Below are positions 17,379 through 26,796 of a stretch of DNA of 64,000 nucleotides, in pieces. The DNA is taken from the NCBI RefSeq assembly GCF_023554255.2, contig NZ_JAMJWD020000006.1, forward strand, positions 1-64,000. The letters run 5' to 3'. Made by a program: the position numbers and the translations under genes. Position 1 is the stretch's first letter. Every line of letters starts with the position of its first letter. The DNA comes from Phyllobacterium sp. 21LDTY02-6 (GTDB taxonomy: Bacteria; Pseudomonadota; Alphaproteobacteria; Rhizobiales; Rhizobiaceae). Below the pieces are notes generated by a model. That model was not told the DNA's origin. It did not search any database and saw only the letters and a list, made by a program, of their open reading frames with translations.

Positions 17379-17561
17379 TCATATGCGGATGGCAATCAGT
17401 GCCACCAGCACGGTGAGGGTAAGCGTAAAAACCAGGACGGCCCAGTCAGCATCGTTCAGCCGCGCCCGGGTGGACTTGCCGGAGCGAACGCCCTCCGAAC
17501 CGTTCTGGACGAGCAACAGGACCACAACAATGATTGCGAGTACAATATTCAGGTCGTGCAT
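17379..17561 (-). CDS. Small two-helix membrane protein
   Basis: This 60-residue open frame encodes two clear hydrophobic helices (about residues 4-20 and 40-59) joined by a polar loop with several Arg. The composition is more protein-like than random antisense frames nearby. The ribosome site is weak and no family is recognised. It lies antisense to nothing and opposite the ptsN-dapA direction. Confidence 0.45.
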   Translation of the reverse strand: MHDLNIVLAIIVVVLLLVQNGSEGVRSGKSTRARLNDADWAVLVFTLTLTVLVALIAIRI

Positions 17562-17630
17562 GGCATCAAACTCTTTGCAGAGATGAAGCCTAGATACAAC
17601 AATATAGGAAATCCATTATTCAAACTATCG

Positions 17631-17684
17631 ATTACTATAAAAAATTCATATGAGCACGGCGGTTACATTCCATCATATAGTAAT
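17631..17684. promoter_or_regulatory. Spaced 9-bp inverted repeat in AT-rich region
   Basis: ATTACTATA (17631-17639) and TATAGTAAT (17676-17684) are exact reverse complements 36 bp apart, in the AT-rich segment between the two small membrane protein genes. This could be an operator pair for the downstream small protein-dapA unit. Confidence 0.35.
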
Positions 17685-17768
17685 GATTTTATATCTCATC
17701 TACCCGCCCGACATGGATTCTATATGGAGGGGCTTTTACTTTTCGATCAACAACCGAGGAGTAATCGC

Positions 17769-17930
17769 ATGCCCTTACCTCCAAGCGCACTTGCTGCGGA
17801 AACCTATCCGAAACCCGACCTGCCACGAAAGCACCGGACCGAACTGCTCGCCAGCGGCATCCTGGCGGCGGCCGTCCTTCTGGTCGCTGCCCTGAGATTC
17901 GGACTGGCGCTGCACTACTCCGTGCAGTGA
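17769..17930 (+). CDS. 53-residue single-helix membrane protein upstream of the DapA paralogue
   Basis: The ATG at 17769 is preceded by a perfect GAGGAG seven bases upstream. The product has a Pro-rich N-terminus and one C-terminal transmembrane helix (about residues 27-49). It ends 33 bp before the dapA-like gene in the same direction, so the two may be cotranscribed. No family is recognised. Confidence 0.6.
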   Translation: MPLPPSALAAETYPKPDLPRKHRTELLASGILAAAVLLVAALRFGLALHYSVQ

Positions 17931-17963
17931 ACGCAAATCCTTCCATTTGAAAGATTTCCAATC

Positions 17964-18944
17964 ATGAACAGCGAATACCGAGCTGAACGTTTCAAGGGCG
18001 TGATGACGGCTCTTGTCACCCCCTTCAAGAACGAGAATGTCGACTACGAGGCCTTGGCGTCCCTGGCGGACTGGCAGATCCAATCCGGAATCGATGCTCT
18101 TGTGCCTTGTGGCACGACCGGAGAAGCGCCCACACTCACCTGGGAGGAGCGGCTGAAGATCATCAAGACCTGTGTCAGGATTTCAAATGGCCGGGTTCCG
18201 GTGATTGCGGGCACCGGCACAAACTGTACGCGATCGACTATTGCACAGACGATTTCAGCACAGGCATGTGGTGCCGATGCAGTACTCATCGTCACGCCCT
18301 ATTACAACAAACCCAATCAGGAGGGCATTGCGAGGCACTTCGAGGCCATCGCCAATAATACCGACATTCCGATCATCGCATATAATGTACCATCGAGAAC
18401 CGGCGTCGACATTGCCGTTTCCACGCTCGACAGAATGGCTCAGCTACCCTCCATCATCGGAATCAAGGACGCCACCGGCGATGCAAGACGATCGGAAGGC
18501 ATCCGAACGATCTTTGGCGCAAGGTTCAACCTCCTATCGGGTCACGATGAAACGGCGGCCGGATTCATGCTGTCGGGCGGCGACGGCGTCATATCGGTCG
18601 CGTCCAATGTGTTGCCGCATGTCCTTGCCGCGATGTATCGAGCCTGCAAGAACGGCCGCTGGTCTACCGTCCGATATATTCAGGACAGGATCGCCCCTGT
18701 GCTCAAGGCTTTCAGCCTCGAAACCAATCCCAGTCCGGTGAAATACGGCCTCAGGCATCGCCTCGGGCTAAGCGATGAAGTTCGCTTGCCGCTGGTGCCA
18801 GTGACATCCGAGACCGCGTATCAGATCCGGACCGCGTTGAATCATCTTGGCGGGCAGATCGAAAAGGACGGCAGCGAGGCCATCGAGGATTGGACCAGGA
18901 CGCCGGAACTGTCGGCCTCAACGCCGCTGGCGTGGCGTTTGTGA
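17964..18944 (+). CDS. dapA: DapA-family aldolase (4-hydroxy-tetrahydrodipicolinate synthase type)
   Basis: This 326-residue TIM-barrel Schiff-base aldolase condenses pyruvate with aspartate semialdehyde, or acts on a related keto acid. The motifs of true DapA are present: CGTTGEAPTL (pyruvate-binding threonines), PYYNKPNQEG, YNVPSRTG with its catalytic Tyr and Arg, and Lys168 in GIKDATGD. A C-terminal tail of about 30 residues extends beyond the usual 292-300. Because it lies on a secondary replicon beside a small membrane protein rather than in the usual chromosomal setting, it may be a paralogue with a different substrate. Confidence 0.85.
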   Translation: MNSEYRAERFKGVMTALVTPFKNENVDYEALASLADWQIQSGIDALVPCGTTGEAPTLTWEERLKIIKTCVRISNGRVPVIAGTGTNCTRSTIAQTISAQACGADAVLIVTPYYNKPNQEGIARHFEAIANNTDIPIIAYNVPSRTGVDIAVSTLDRMAQLPSIIGIKDATGDARRSEGIRTIFGARFNLLSGHDETAAGFMLSGGDGVISVASNVLPHVLAAMYRACKNGRWSTVRYIQDRIAPVLKAFSLETNPSPVKYGLRHRLGLSDEVRLPLVPVTSETAYQIRTALNHLGGQIEKDGSEAIEDWTRTPELSASTPLAWRL

Positions 18945-18995
18945 CCCATGTCAATGCGTTCAGCAACCTCTGGAAATTGGCGAAAGCGGGCAATC

Positions 18996-19250
18996 ATGGG
19001 ATATTTGGATAAACGGCATGACAACTCCAACACGTACTGCCGGTTCATTGTCGGGCGCAACATCGACGGGGATTGGGTTGTATGCGACAGCCAGCGGCTG
19101 GTCGGTGGATTATTTGCCGATAAGGAGTCTGCCGTGCATTTCGCCAGAGCGCAGAGCGAGCACTCGCCGGGTGCGGTCTGGTGCGCCGATGACGGCAGCT
19201 GTCTCATCGTCGATCCTTGGCAAGACCTGGGCGCAACATCGGCATCCTGA
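18996..19250 (+). CDS. Conserved small hypothetical protein
   Basis: This 84-residue soluble protein starts at the ATG at 18996, with AAGCGGG just upstream; an earlier ATG at 18948 is possible. It has a compact alpha/beta look (FIVGRNIDGDWVVCDSQRL, then a FADKESAVHFARAQ helix) similar to small DUF2188-type proteins, which is only a shape resemblance. It follows dapA by 51 bp and is convergent with the glycosyltransferase gene. Confidence 0.55.
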   Translation: MGYLDKRHDNSNTYCRFIVGRNIDGDWVVCDSQRLVGGLFADKESAVHFARAQSEHSPGAVWCADDGSCLIVDPWQDLGATSAS

Positions 19251-19281
19251 TCCGGCACCCGGGAAGGATATCCATCGTCCG

Positions 19282-21897
19282 CTATCTCGCCGCCGTGATG
19301 GATCGATCTCTGAGATCAAATCCTGTCCTGTAGTAGAAGCTGCCGATATTCACGCCGTGTTTGGTTATTTCCTGTTGCTGGATTTCCGTGAGCCGGGAAA
19401 AGCGCTCCGCCAAACCCTCCTGTTCCAGTTCATGCCGTTTCAGGCTGAACAGAACAGCGGTCTTGCCCCGCAAGTCTTCCGGCTTGAACCAGTAATCATA
19501 CATCAAGCTATTTTTGCCAACCGCGCCGCTACCAACGGAGCTATCTACTCCGTTTCCATCTCGCCGATTATAAAAGGCAACCTCGCTGGCGAGGAAGTAT
19601 TTGTCCATTCCAATGAGCAGAACCTGCGCGCCAGTTGCCTCCTCGACAGATTGCTGCACCAACCCTACGGCGGTGCCGAGTTCCCTCCAGGCGACAGGTA
19701 GTGTCCGAATGGTACCGACATAGCCGGCCATCGGCAGACCAAGGACGAGATAATGTAGCCCAAGCCCATAGATTACGAGCGTCGAGGCGACGGTTGGGAC
19801 CCATGAACCCTGCAAAATACGACCGAACTTCCCGGCATTGTCAGTTGCTGCAACCGCCATGAAGGAGATCATCGGAAGAAGCGCAAGCCAAACGGGTCCG
19901 GTCCAGTTCAGCTTGACCGTGTGAAACAGGCTGAAGCCTATGAATACCGAAAGCGGCACCAGCGTATAGACGGCGATAAAACGCGATCGACGGACAGCAT
20001 CTGCATCGTCCATCGCCACGCCGCGTGTCAGAATGCGCTTGCCGGCGCGAATTGCAGCCAGCAGTCCGAACGGCGTGAGCAAGATTGCCGCGCTGCCGAC
20101 GAGTGCAGGGAACGAGAAATTGAAAGAATTGTCGAGGCGGCGTGTGCTCTGAAAGGCAAACGAGGCCCAATCGTTCACGGCGTTCCACACAACAACTGGT
20201 GAAAAGAGGATCACCGCGACCAGGGCAGCACCATAGGGCTCCGGCCGCCTCAGCCAATGCCGCGCCCCTGGCTCCAGGAGCAGGAAGACGAGCGTAGCGG
20301 GCCCGAGGAGGATGATCGTGTATTTGGACAGCATCCCGAGCCCGATACATACCCCCACGCCCCACCACGCCCGGCGTTGCTCGCCCACGAGTGCCCGCTC
20401 CAGAAAATAGAGTGCGCCCGCCCAGGCGGCGGTGAGCGGGGCATCCGGCATCATCATCAGGCCCGTGGAGAAAAAAAACGGCATGATCGATACAAAAAGC
20501 ACGCTGGCAAGTCCGGCCGATTTGCCGAAAAGATTTCTGGTCAGGCCGAACGCAAAGAATGCAGTTGCTGCCCAGACACCGAAAGCGCCGATCCTTACGC
20601 CATATTCGTTGTTGCCGAACAGTCCTGTGCCAAGCCAGATGAGCCACGCAACCATCGGAGGATGGTCAAGATATCCGATATCGAGGTGCTGGGAGTAGTT
20701 CCAGTAATATGCTTCCTCCGGAAGGAGATCCACCAATCCGAGATATGCCAGGCGCAGCGCAAGGACGTACACCAGAACGCCGATAGCTGCGATGCGCCAT
20801 CGGGTGTCGTGCGGCACGCGAGGGTTCAGGGACGGGAAGACAAAAAAGGCATTGCCGAGATAATTGACGATTGCCGCAGCGCCGACGCCCAGGACAATGG
20901 CGGCTTGCGCCGGCCATCCGAGGATTTCGATTGCTCCCGCGAGGACGCCGCCTCGCAGCGCGAATGCCAGCAGGCACACCGTTACGAAGCGAAACCAGCG
21001 TTTCCAATCCCGCTCCCTGACATCGCCGGCAAAAGCCCATCGCGAGTTCAGGATATAATTGATGATCGTGGCTGCGAAGAAGCTGGTGGCATGCGCTGCT
21101 CCCAGGCCGATTCCCGCCTCGATCAGAAGCTGGAACATGATGAGATCGAAGGCGAGGCCGACAAGACCGACCCCGGCGAAACGCGTCGCATTTCCAAGCG
21201 ACACCGCCCCGCCCGACAGGACAAGAAGGCGACGTGCAAAGCTCATCATCTGCCCCCAGCCGATCTTGGATTTGCCCCGTACACGGTCACGGAAGACGAT
21301 CGGCACTTCCGTCAACCGGAGGTCGCCTCCACCCTCCGCTATGATCTCGAGCCCGATCTTGAATCCGATGGCCTCTGGATCAACCGCTAGCAGACGCTCC
21401 TTCCGCACTGCGAAGAACCCGGACATGGGATCCCGCAGATCGCACAAGGGCCAGGCCAAGGCGCCGCCGAGCCGCGACAGCAAGCGGCGCGAACCCGGCC
21501 AATCCGGGGTCGCGCCACCTGCCACATATCGGCTCCCTACGACCATGTCGCTCGTGCCGGTGATAATCGGCTGAACGAGATCGTGGATCTGTTCAACCGG
21601 ATGGCTGAGATCGGCATCCATGACGACAATGATGGTGCCTGTAGCAGACTGCGCCGCCTGCAGGACATCACCTGCCAGTCCCTGCGTTCCATCTCCGCAG
21701 ACAAGCCTGACCGGTGCCCTTGCTTCCCACGCCCGGACGCGGTCGCGTGTTCCGTCGGTCGATCCACCATCGGCGACCAGCACTTCGAGTATCATGTCCG
21801 CGGCGGACTGGGAGAGGACGGACGACAGAAGCAGGTCGATATTTTCGGCTTCGTCGAGCGTTGGCACGACGACCGAAATGGTTTGAACGTGTTTCAT
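19282..21897 (-). CDS. Fusion: GT2 glycosyltransferase + GtrA-like flippase + GT39/ArnT-type mannosyltransferase
   Basis: This 871-residue protein joins three modules usually encoded separately. Residues 1-240 are a dolichol-phosphate-mannose-synthase-like GT2 domain (VVVPTLDEAENI, VMDADLSHP, DPMSGFFAVRK) that would load a sugar onto polyprenyl phosphate. Residues about 245-370 are a four-helix GtrA domain that would move the lipid-linked sugar across the membrane. Residues about 385-870 are a polytopic GT39/GT83-like transferase with the motif EAYYWNYSQHLDIGYLDHPPM, which would transfer the sugar to lipid A or another periplasmic acceptor. All three have their characteristic motifs, so this may be a self-contained glycan-modification enzyme. 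The acceptor is unknown. Confidence 0.88.
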   Translation of the reverse strand: MKHVQTISVVVPTLDEAENIDLLLSSVLSQSAADMILEVLVADGGSTDGTRDRVRAWEARAPVRLVCGDGTQGLAGDVLQAAQSATGTIIVVMDADLSHPVEQIHDLVQPIITGTSDMVVGSRYVAGGATPDWPGSRRLLSRLGGALAWPLCDLRDPMSGFFAVRKERLLAVDPEAIGFKIGLEIIAEGGGDLRLTEVPIVFRDRVRGKSKIGWGQMMSFARRLLVLSGGAVSLGNATRFAGVGLVGLAFDLIMFQLLIEAGIGLGAAHATSFFAATIINYILNSRWAFAGDVRERDWKRWFRFVTVCLLAFALRGGVLAGAIEILGWPAQAAIVLGVGAAAIVNYLGNAFFVFPSLNPRVPHDTRWRIAAIGVLVYVLALRLAYLGLVDLLPEEAYYWNYSQHLDIGYLDHPPMVAWLIWLGTGLFGNNEYGVRIGAFGVWAATAFFAFGLTRNLFGKSAGLASVLFVSIMPFFFSTGLMMMPDAPLTAAWAGALYFLERALVGEQRRAWWGVGVCIGLGMLSKYTIILLGPATLVFLLLEPGARHWLRRPEPYGAALVAVILFSPVVVWNAVNDWASFAFQSTRRLDNSFNFSFPALVGSAAILLTPFGLLAAIRAGKRILTRGVAMDDADAVRRSRFIAVYTLVPLSVFIGFSLFHTVKLNWTGPVWLALLPMISFMAVAATDNAGKFGRILQGSWVPTVASTLVIYGLGLHYLVLGLPMAGYVGTIRTLPVAWRELGTAVGLVQQSVEEATGAQVLLIGMDKYFLASEVAFYNRRDGNGVDSSVGSGAVGKNSLMYDYWFKPEDLRGKTAVLFSLKRHELEQEGLAERFSRLTEIQQQEITKHGVNIGSFYYRTGFDLRDRSITAAR

Positions 21898-22290
21898 GAA
21901 AATTTGCGGGCTCTGCGAGGAGAAGTTCTACGAATAGAGGCCAGGCCTCAGGGCGACAGGTACCGGCGAGGCTCACGTCATGGTCCGTGCGAACCGCGTC
22001 CCTCCGCCCGTGCTCCGGATGGCGAAGCCGCAGTCCGGCAGACGCACGCCCATTCATGGTTACGGTGGAGCCATCGCTCGAGGTTCGTCATCGGGAAACC
22101 TGCCAGTTTGCAAATTGCGGCGCCTTGAACGGGAGCCTGTGCCACTGGTTATTCACCGAAAACCCGGCGATATTCGCGAGATTTTGTGTTGATGTGTGTC
22201 CGATTGTTTAGATTTGTTTCAATGGCGGCGAAACTTGGATAGCTGCCGCAATGCGGACCCATTTGCAGCTCGTCGCCGACGGCGGGCAGC
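21898..22290. other. Intergenic region between the glycosyltransferase and histidine kinase genes
   Basis: No gene is supported on either strand. A T-rich stretch at about 22185-22225 could contain the glycosyltransferase promoter or the end of the kinase transcript. No clear repeat or hairpin was seen. Confidence 0.35.
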
Positions 22291-23673
22291 CTATTTCAGT
22301 GGAATTTCGATGCGCACGATCAAGCCGTTCGGGCGGTTGTCGGTGAAGGAGAGACGGCCCCTGTGATCCTCGACGATCTCGGCCACGATCGATAGGCCCA
22401 GGCCGAAGCCACCGGTAATACCCACGGTCTTGCGCGCCGCGTCCGCCTTGAAGAATGGCTCCGTCACGAGTTCGCGAAGCGCCGGCGCGATGCCTTGTCC
22501 GTCGTCACAAACTTCGATCAATATCCGGGCATCGTCCGATCTCAGGCGTATGACTACATTGTGCGCAAATTTGATGCCATTGTCACAAAGATTGCTGACC
22601 GCTCGCGTTAGAGCTCGCGATTTGCATTGCCCGATAAGCTTGTCGGGGCCTTCATAGGAAACGGACTGCCCCATATCCGAATATTCGTTGCAGATCGTCT
22701 GCAGCAAACTGGCGATATCCGTACGTTCCAGGGTTTCGGTGCTGACGGCACTGCTCATGTAGTCGAGCGTCTCCTGGACGAGCGCATCGATATTGTCCAG
22801 ATCGGACATGATCGGTTGGCTATCGACCTTCAATCTCTCTATGCGAAGCCTCACCCTGGTCAACGGTGTTCGCAAATCATGGCTTACGCTGCGAAGCAGC
22901 CGGGTGCGGATCTCGATCATTTTCTTTATTCTGGCGCGCATTTCATTCAGCGCCCGTGCAAGGGCAACCAGCTCAACCGTTCCGCGCTCTTCGAAGACGG
23001 GTGCAAGGTAATCGCCTTCCACTTCCTTGAGGCGCGTCGTGATCGATGCAAGCGGCTCTGTCAGCGTTCGCGACGCATAGATGGAGAAAAGGATCAGGAG
23101 GGTCACGAATGCCAGGATATAATATGAAAGCGGCCCCACGACGTCGGACGTTACCAAAGTGTCGGGCAAGCCTTTGAAAACGACAGCGAGATCTCCATCG
23201 AGGGGAAACACCAGGGCCGGCCGGCCGTCCAGCACGATCTGTCGTCCGCCTGCGGACAAAGGATTATCGGCGGGAAATAACTTTCCAACGATCCACCGGG
23301 CGGATGGGAAGGCAGGGTCGGGTGCAGTTCTGTCCCTCAAGGATTCGGCGGTCACTATCTCAAGCGGCATCCCCGCCTCGGCCGACCATTCGATCAATTT
23401 GGACCGTTCTGCGTTCGGCGCCTTTTGCACCAGCAGGGCTACCGCGGCAGCCTTTGCATTGGTCAGATCTATGTCTTCGACGCCCATATAGGCGCGGAAT
23501 GCGCTCAACCAGTTCCCGACCGTAACCACAAGAATAACGGCGACGAAGATCACCACCATGATTTGCCCGCGCAATGTCTGTGGTATCAGTTTCTGGAACA
23601 CTGATCGCATTGCTGCCGGCAAACGCTTCCGGGCGTCCGTTGCACGCATATTGTCAATCCCGCTGTGTGTCAT
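22291..23673 (-). CDS. Membrane sensor histidine kinase (EnvZ/CusS-like)
   Basis: This 460-residue kinase has two transmembrane helices (about 37-58 and 181-202) flanking a short periplasmic domain, then HAMP. Its HisKA motif places the phosphorylated histidine at residue 265 (SVSHDLRTPLTR). The HATPase domain has N, G1 (DDGQGI) and G2 (GFGLGLS) boxes. It lies 27 bp downstream of the RND pump gene in the same direction. Its most likely partner is the OmpR-type regulator at 29363-30085, at the other end of the efflux locus. Confidence 0.92.
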   Translation of the reverse strand: MTHSGIDNMRATDARKRLPAAMRSVFQKLIPQTLRGQIMVVIFVAVILVVTVGNWLSAFRAYMGVEDIDLTNAKAAAVALLVQKAPNAERSKLIEWSAEAGMPLEIVTAESLRDRTAPDPAFPSARWIVGKLFPADNPLSAGGRQIVLDGRPALVFPLDGDLAVVFKGLPDTLVTSDVVGPLSYYILAFVTLLILFSIYASRTLTEPLASITTRLKEVEGDYLAPVFEERGTVELVALARALNEMRARIKKMIEIRTRLLRSVSHDLRTPLTRVRLRIERLKVDSQPIMSDLDNIDALVQETLDYMSSAVSTETLERTDIASLLQTICNEYSDMGQSVSYEGPDKLIGQCKSRALTRAVSNLCDNGIKFAHNVVIRLRSDDARILIEVCDDGQGIAPALRELVTEPFFKADAARKTVGITGGFGLGLSIVAEIVEDHRGRLSFTDNRPNGLIVRIEIPLK

Positions 23674-23700
23674 GCCACCAACTCGATTTGTATCCAGTAG

Positions 23701-26700
23701 TCACTGCGTGCGAAAGTCGTCCAGAGCGTTCTTTTGAAGATGATCGCCGCGGCCCGAACCCAACCGAAACACGCGACCGATGCTCTGTGCAGCGTTGGCC
23801 ACCGACATGTAGAGAGCGGGGACGACAATGAGAGACAGCAGCGTCGATGCCGTCAGTCCGCCGATGACCGCTATGGCCATGGGCGCACGAAACTCGCCAC
23901 CTTCTCCCGTTCCAAGCGCGGCGGGGATCATGCCCGCCACCATGGCGACCGTGGTCATGATGATCGGACGGGCGCGATCGCTTGCCGCTCCGATTATCGC
24001 CGCCCGGCGTGTCGAGCCCGCAGCCTCTTTCTCGATCGCGAAGTCAACAAGCATGATGGCATTTTTCGTCACGATGCCCATCAGCATAAGGATGCCGATC
24101 ACGACGGGGAGAGACACTGATGCACCGGTCAGCGTCAATGCCACCACGACTCCACCGATCGACAGCGGAAGCGAAGAAAGTATTGCCAGCGGCGTGAGCA
24201 GGCTGCCGAACAGCAGGATGAGCACGACCACGACCAGCAATATGCCCAAGGCCATGGCCGCCGCAAAACTCGTGAATACCTCGTCCTGCGTTTCGGAGTC
24301 CCCGGTCGCCTCTATCCGCACCCCGCCAGGCAAGGTTTTCACGGCTGCAAGATCACGAATCAGCGCCAGGCCCTGCCCTGACGACAAGCCATTGGCCATA
24401 TCGGCGCCTATCTCAATGCGCCGCTCCCGGTCATATCGCTCGATTGTCGCCGCGCTCTGACTGAAGCCAATGTCGGCAATATTGCCGAGATACTCCGTCG
24501 CACCGGATGAGGTCGGGATACGCAATGACGAGAGCGTAGCGAGATCGTTGCGACCACTGTCAATCAGCCGTGTCCTGATAGGTATCTGTCGGCTGCCGTC
24601 ATGGAAATTGGTGAGTTCGCTGTCGATGTCACCGGCCGTCGATATCCTTATGGTGCGCGCTATGTCCGCGGCACTGACACCCGCATCGGCCGCGATATCG
24701 GACTGGACGCTGATGCGCAGCTCCGGCCGCAGTGCCGCCTCGGAAGAGATTGGATCGCGAAATTCAGCCATCGCAGCCATCTCGGTCAATATCCGGCGCG
24801 CGGTTTCACTCGCAGCCTCGCCATCCGTACTCAGGACGGCGAATGATATGTCCCGACCGCCACGATTATTGACCAGCTCATAGCGGATATCAGGCACGGA
24901 ATTCAGTATCTCCGCGACCGTGGCTTGCATTTCACTGGCCGAACGCGAGCGCTCTGCTTTCGGCACGAGGTTTATGGTGACCGCTGCCCTCCTGATTTCC
25001 TTGACACCTGACGCGCTGATACCGCCCCGGATAAAGATATTCCTTACCTCCGGCAGAGCCCCGAGACGAGTGGCGATCAACCCGGCTCTTTCCTCCGTTT
25101 CGGCGAGTATCGATCCCGGCGGCAGTTCGATGGAGAGTGCGACACGGCTGGTATCTTCATCGGGCAGAAAGCTGGTCGGCAGCGTGCTGGCAAACCAGAC
25201 CGAAACAGCGAAGAACATCAGCGTCACCGAGAGCGTCACAGCTCTCTGCGATAGCGTTGTCTCCAACACGTTGCGATACGCCCGGGCGACGGCGCTCTGT
25301 CGGACCGGCTTGAGCGGGTGGCTGCGCATGAAATAGGCCGCGAGCACCGGCGTGATCAGGCGGGCAACGAGAAGCGAAAAGAAAACGGCGATAGCGACGG
25401 TAAGCCCAAACTGTTTGAAGTACTGCCCAATGACACCGGGCATGAAACCCACTGGCATGAACACCGCGATGATCGTCGCCGAGATCGCGATAACCGCCAG
25501 ACCGATTTCATCGGAGGCCTCCAGCGCAGCTCGATATGGGCGCTTGCCCATATTCATATGCCTGACGATGTTTTCGATCTCCACGATGGCATCGTCGACC
25601 AGAACTCCCGTCACGAGCGTCAATCCGAGCAAGCTCAATATATTGAGCGAGAATCCGAGCATATCCATTACCCAGAACGTCGGAATGGCCGACAGAGGCA
25701 GGGTCACCGCAGCGATGACCGTCGCGCGCCAATCGCGCAGGAACAGAAAAACCACGACTACGGCCAACACTGCACCCTCGACCAGCGTGCTCATGGCAGA
25801 TTCATAATTACCCAGCGTATAGGTCACGCTATCGTCGATGCGGGTGATGATCGCTTGCGGATAGGCCTTGCTCAGCTTTTCGATTTCTTCCGCAATACGT
25901 TCCGCAACAACGGCGTCGCTCGCTCCTCTGGTACGGAAAACGGAGAGGCTGACGACATCTTCGCCATTCAAGGTCGCGAAATCCTGCCGCTCCTTGATCG
26001 CGTCCGACACCTCGCCGACGTCGGATAGCGCTACGTTTCCGCCGTTTGGAAGATTGATCCTGCTATTGGCCAGCTCGGCCACAGTCCGCGCGGTGCTGTC
26101 GACCGTCACTGCGCGATCGCGCCCAGCGAGCTCGACATTGCCACCTGGGAGATCGATTTCGCTCGACGCGATCTCCTGGTCGATCTGCGCCGCACCGATA
26201 CCTGCAGCGAGCATCCGATCCGGGTCGAGCTGGACCTGCACCTCGCGCTCGACATTGCCCGCCCGTTCGACCTGACCGACACCCGCGACGCTCTGAAGCT
26301 TGCGCATCACCACGTCCTCGACAAACCATGACAGCTCCTCGCCCGTCATCGCCGGATCGGCAACGCTATAGGTGACGACCGGCTGGCTGTCCTCGTCGAC
26401 GCGTACAATCGTCGGCTCATCGATCGTGGGCGGAAGTTTGGACCGTATGGACGATACCGCATCGCGCACATCGGACACTGCACGGTCGATCGGTATCTCC
26501 AGCTCGAATTCAACCGTCGTCGTGGATTCTCCGTCGCTTATCGACGAACTGATTTCCTTTACCCCGACCAGCGGTGCAATGGCATCTTCTACAATCCGGG
26601 TTATCTGCAATTCCATCTGGGCCGGCGACATGCCTGGCTGTGCAATGGTCAGCTTGACAGTCGGTTCGTCTATGATCGGAAAATAGGTGATGGGCAGCCG

Positions 26701-26796
26701 CATGAAGCTGGCTATTCCGAGCACCGTCAGCACCACGAACAACAGCAGGGGCGGCAATGGATTGCGAATGGCCCAGGCAGACAGTGCTACTCTCAT
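23701..26796 (-). CDS. RND-family efflux permease (HAE1-type)
   Basis: This 1031-residue inner-membrane proton/drug antiporter should form a tripartite pump with the adjacent membrane fusion protein. Twelve transmembrane helices and two large periplasmic loops are evident. The motif GVLVDDAIVEIENIVRH in the helix-4 region carries the proton-relay aspartates of HAE1 pumps, not the heavy-metal variant. Its start overlaps the fusion-protein stop by 4 bp (ATGA), so the two are translationally coupled. No outer-membrane TolC-type gene lies in the window, so a TolC encoded elsewhere is presumably used. Confidence 0.93.
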   Translation of the reverse strand: MRVALSAWAIRNPLPPLLLFVVLTVLGIASFMRLPITYFPIIDEPTVKLTIAQPGMSPAQMELQITRIVEDAIAPLVGVKEISSSISDGESTTTVEFELEIPIDRAVSDVRDAVSSIRSKLPPTIDEPTIVRVDEDSQPVVTYSVADPAMTGEELSWFVEDVVMRKLQSVAGVGQVERAGNVEREVQVQLDPDRMLAAGIGAAQIDQEIASSEIDLPGGNVELAGRDRAVTVDSTARTVAELANSRINLPNGGNVALSDVGEVSDAIKERQDFATLNGEDVVSLSVFRTRGASDAVVAERIAEEIEKLSKAYPQAIITRIDDSVTYTLGNYESAMSTLVEGAVLAVVVVFLFLRDWRATVIAAVTLPLSAIPTFWVMDMLGFSLNILSLLGLTLVTGVLVDDAIVEIENIVRHMNMGKRPYRAALEASDEIGLAVIAISATIIAVFMPVGFMPGVIGQYFKQFGLTVAIAVFFSLLVARLITPVLAAYFMRSHPLKPVRQSAVARAYRNVLETTLSQRAVTLSVTLMFFAVSVWFASTLPTSFLPDEDTSRVALSIELPPGSILAETEERAGLIATRLGALPEVRNIFIRGGISASGVKEIRRAAVTINLVPKAERSRSASEMQATVAEILNSVPDIRYELVNNRGGRDISFAVLSTDGEAASETARRILTEMAAMAEFRDPISSEAALRPELRISVQSDIAADAGVSAADIARTIRISTAGDIDSELTNFHDGSRQIPIRTRLIDSGRNDLATLSSLRIPTSSGATEYLGNIADIGFSQSAATIERYDRERRIEIGADMANGLSSGQGLALIRDLAAVKTLPGGVRIEATGDSETQDEVFTSFAAAMALGILLVVVVLILLFGSLLTPLAILSSLPLSIGGVVVALTLTGASVSLPVVIGILMLMGIVTKNAIMLVDFAIEKEAAGSTRRAAIIGAASDRARPIIMTTVAMVAGMIPAALGTGEGGEFRAPMAIAVIGGLTASTLLSLIVVPALYMSVANAAQSIGRVFRLGSGRGDHLQKNALDDFRTQ

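Noticed and set aside
20257-21390. A 377-codon frame opposite the glycosyltransferase fusion
   Set aside because: Its composition (many Arg, Asp and Pro) and lack of motifs mark it as a shadow.
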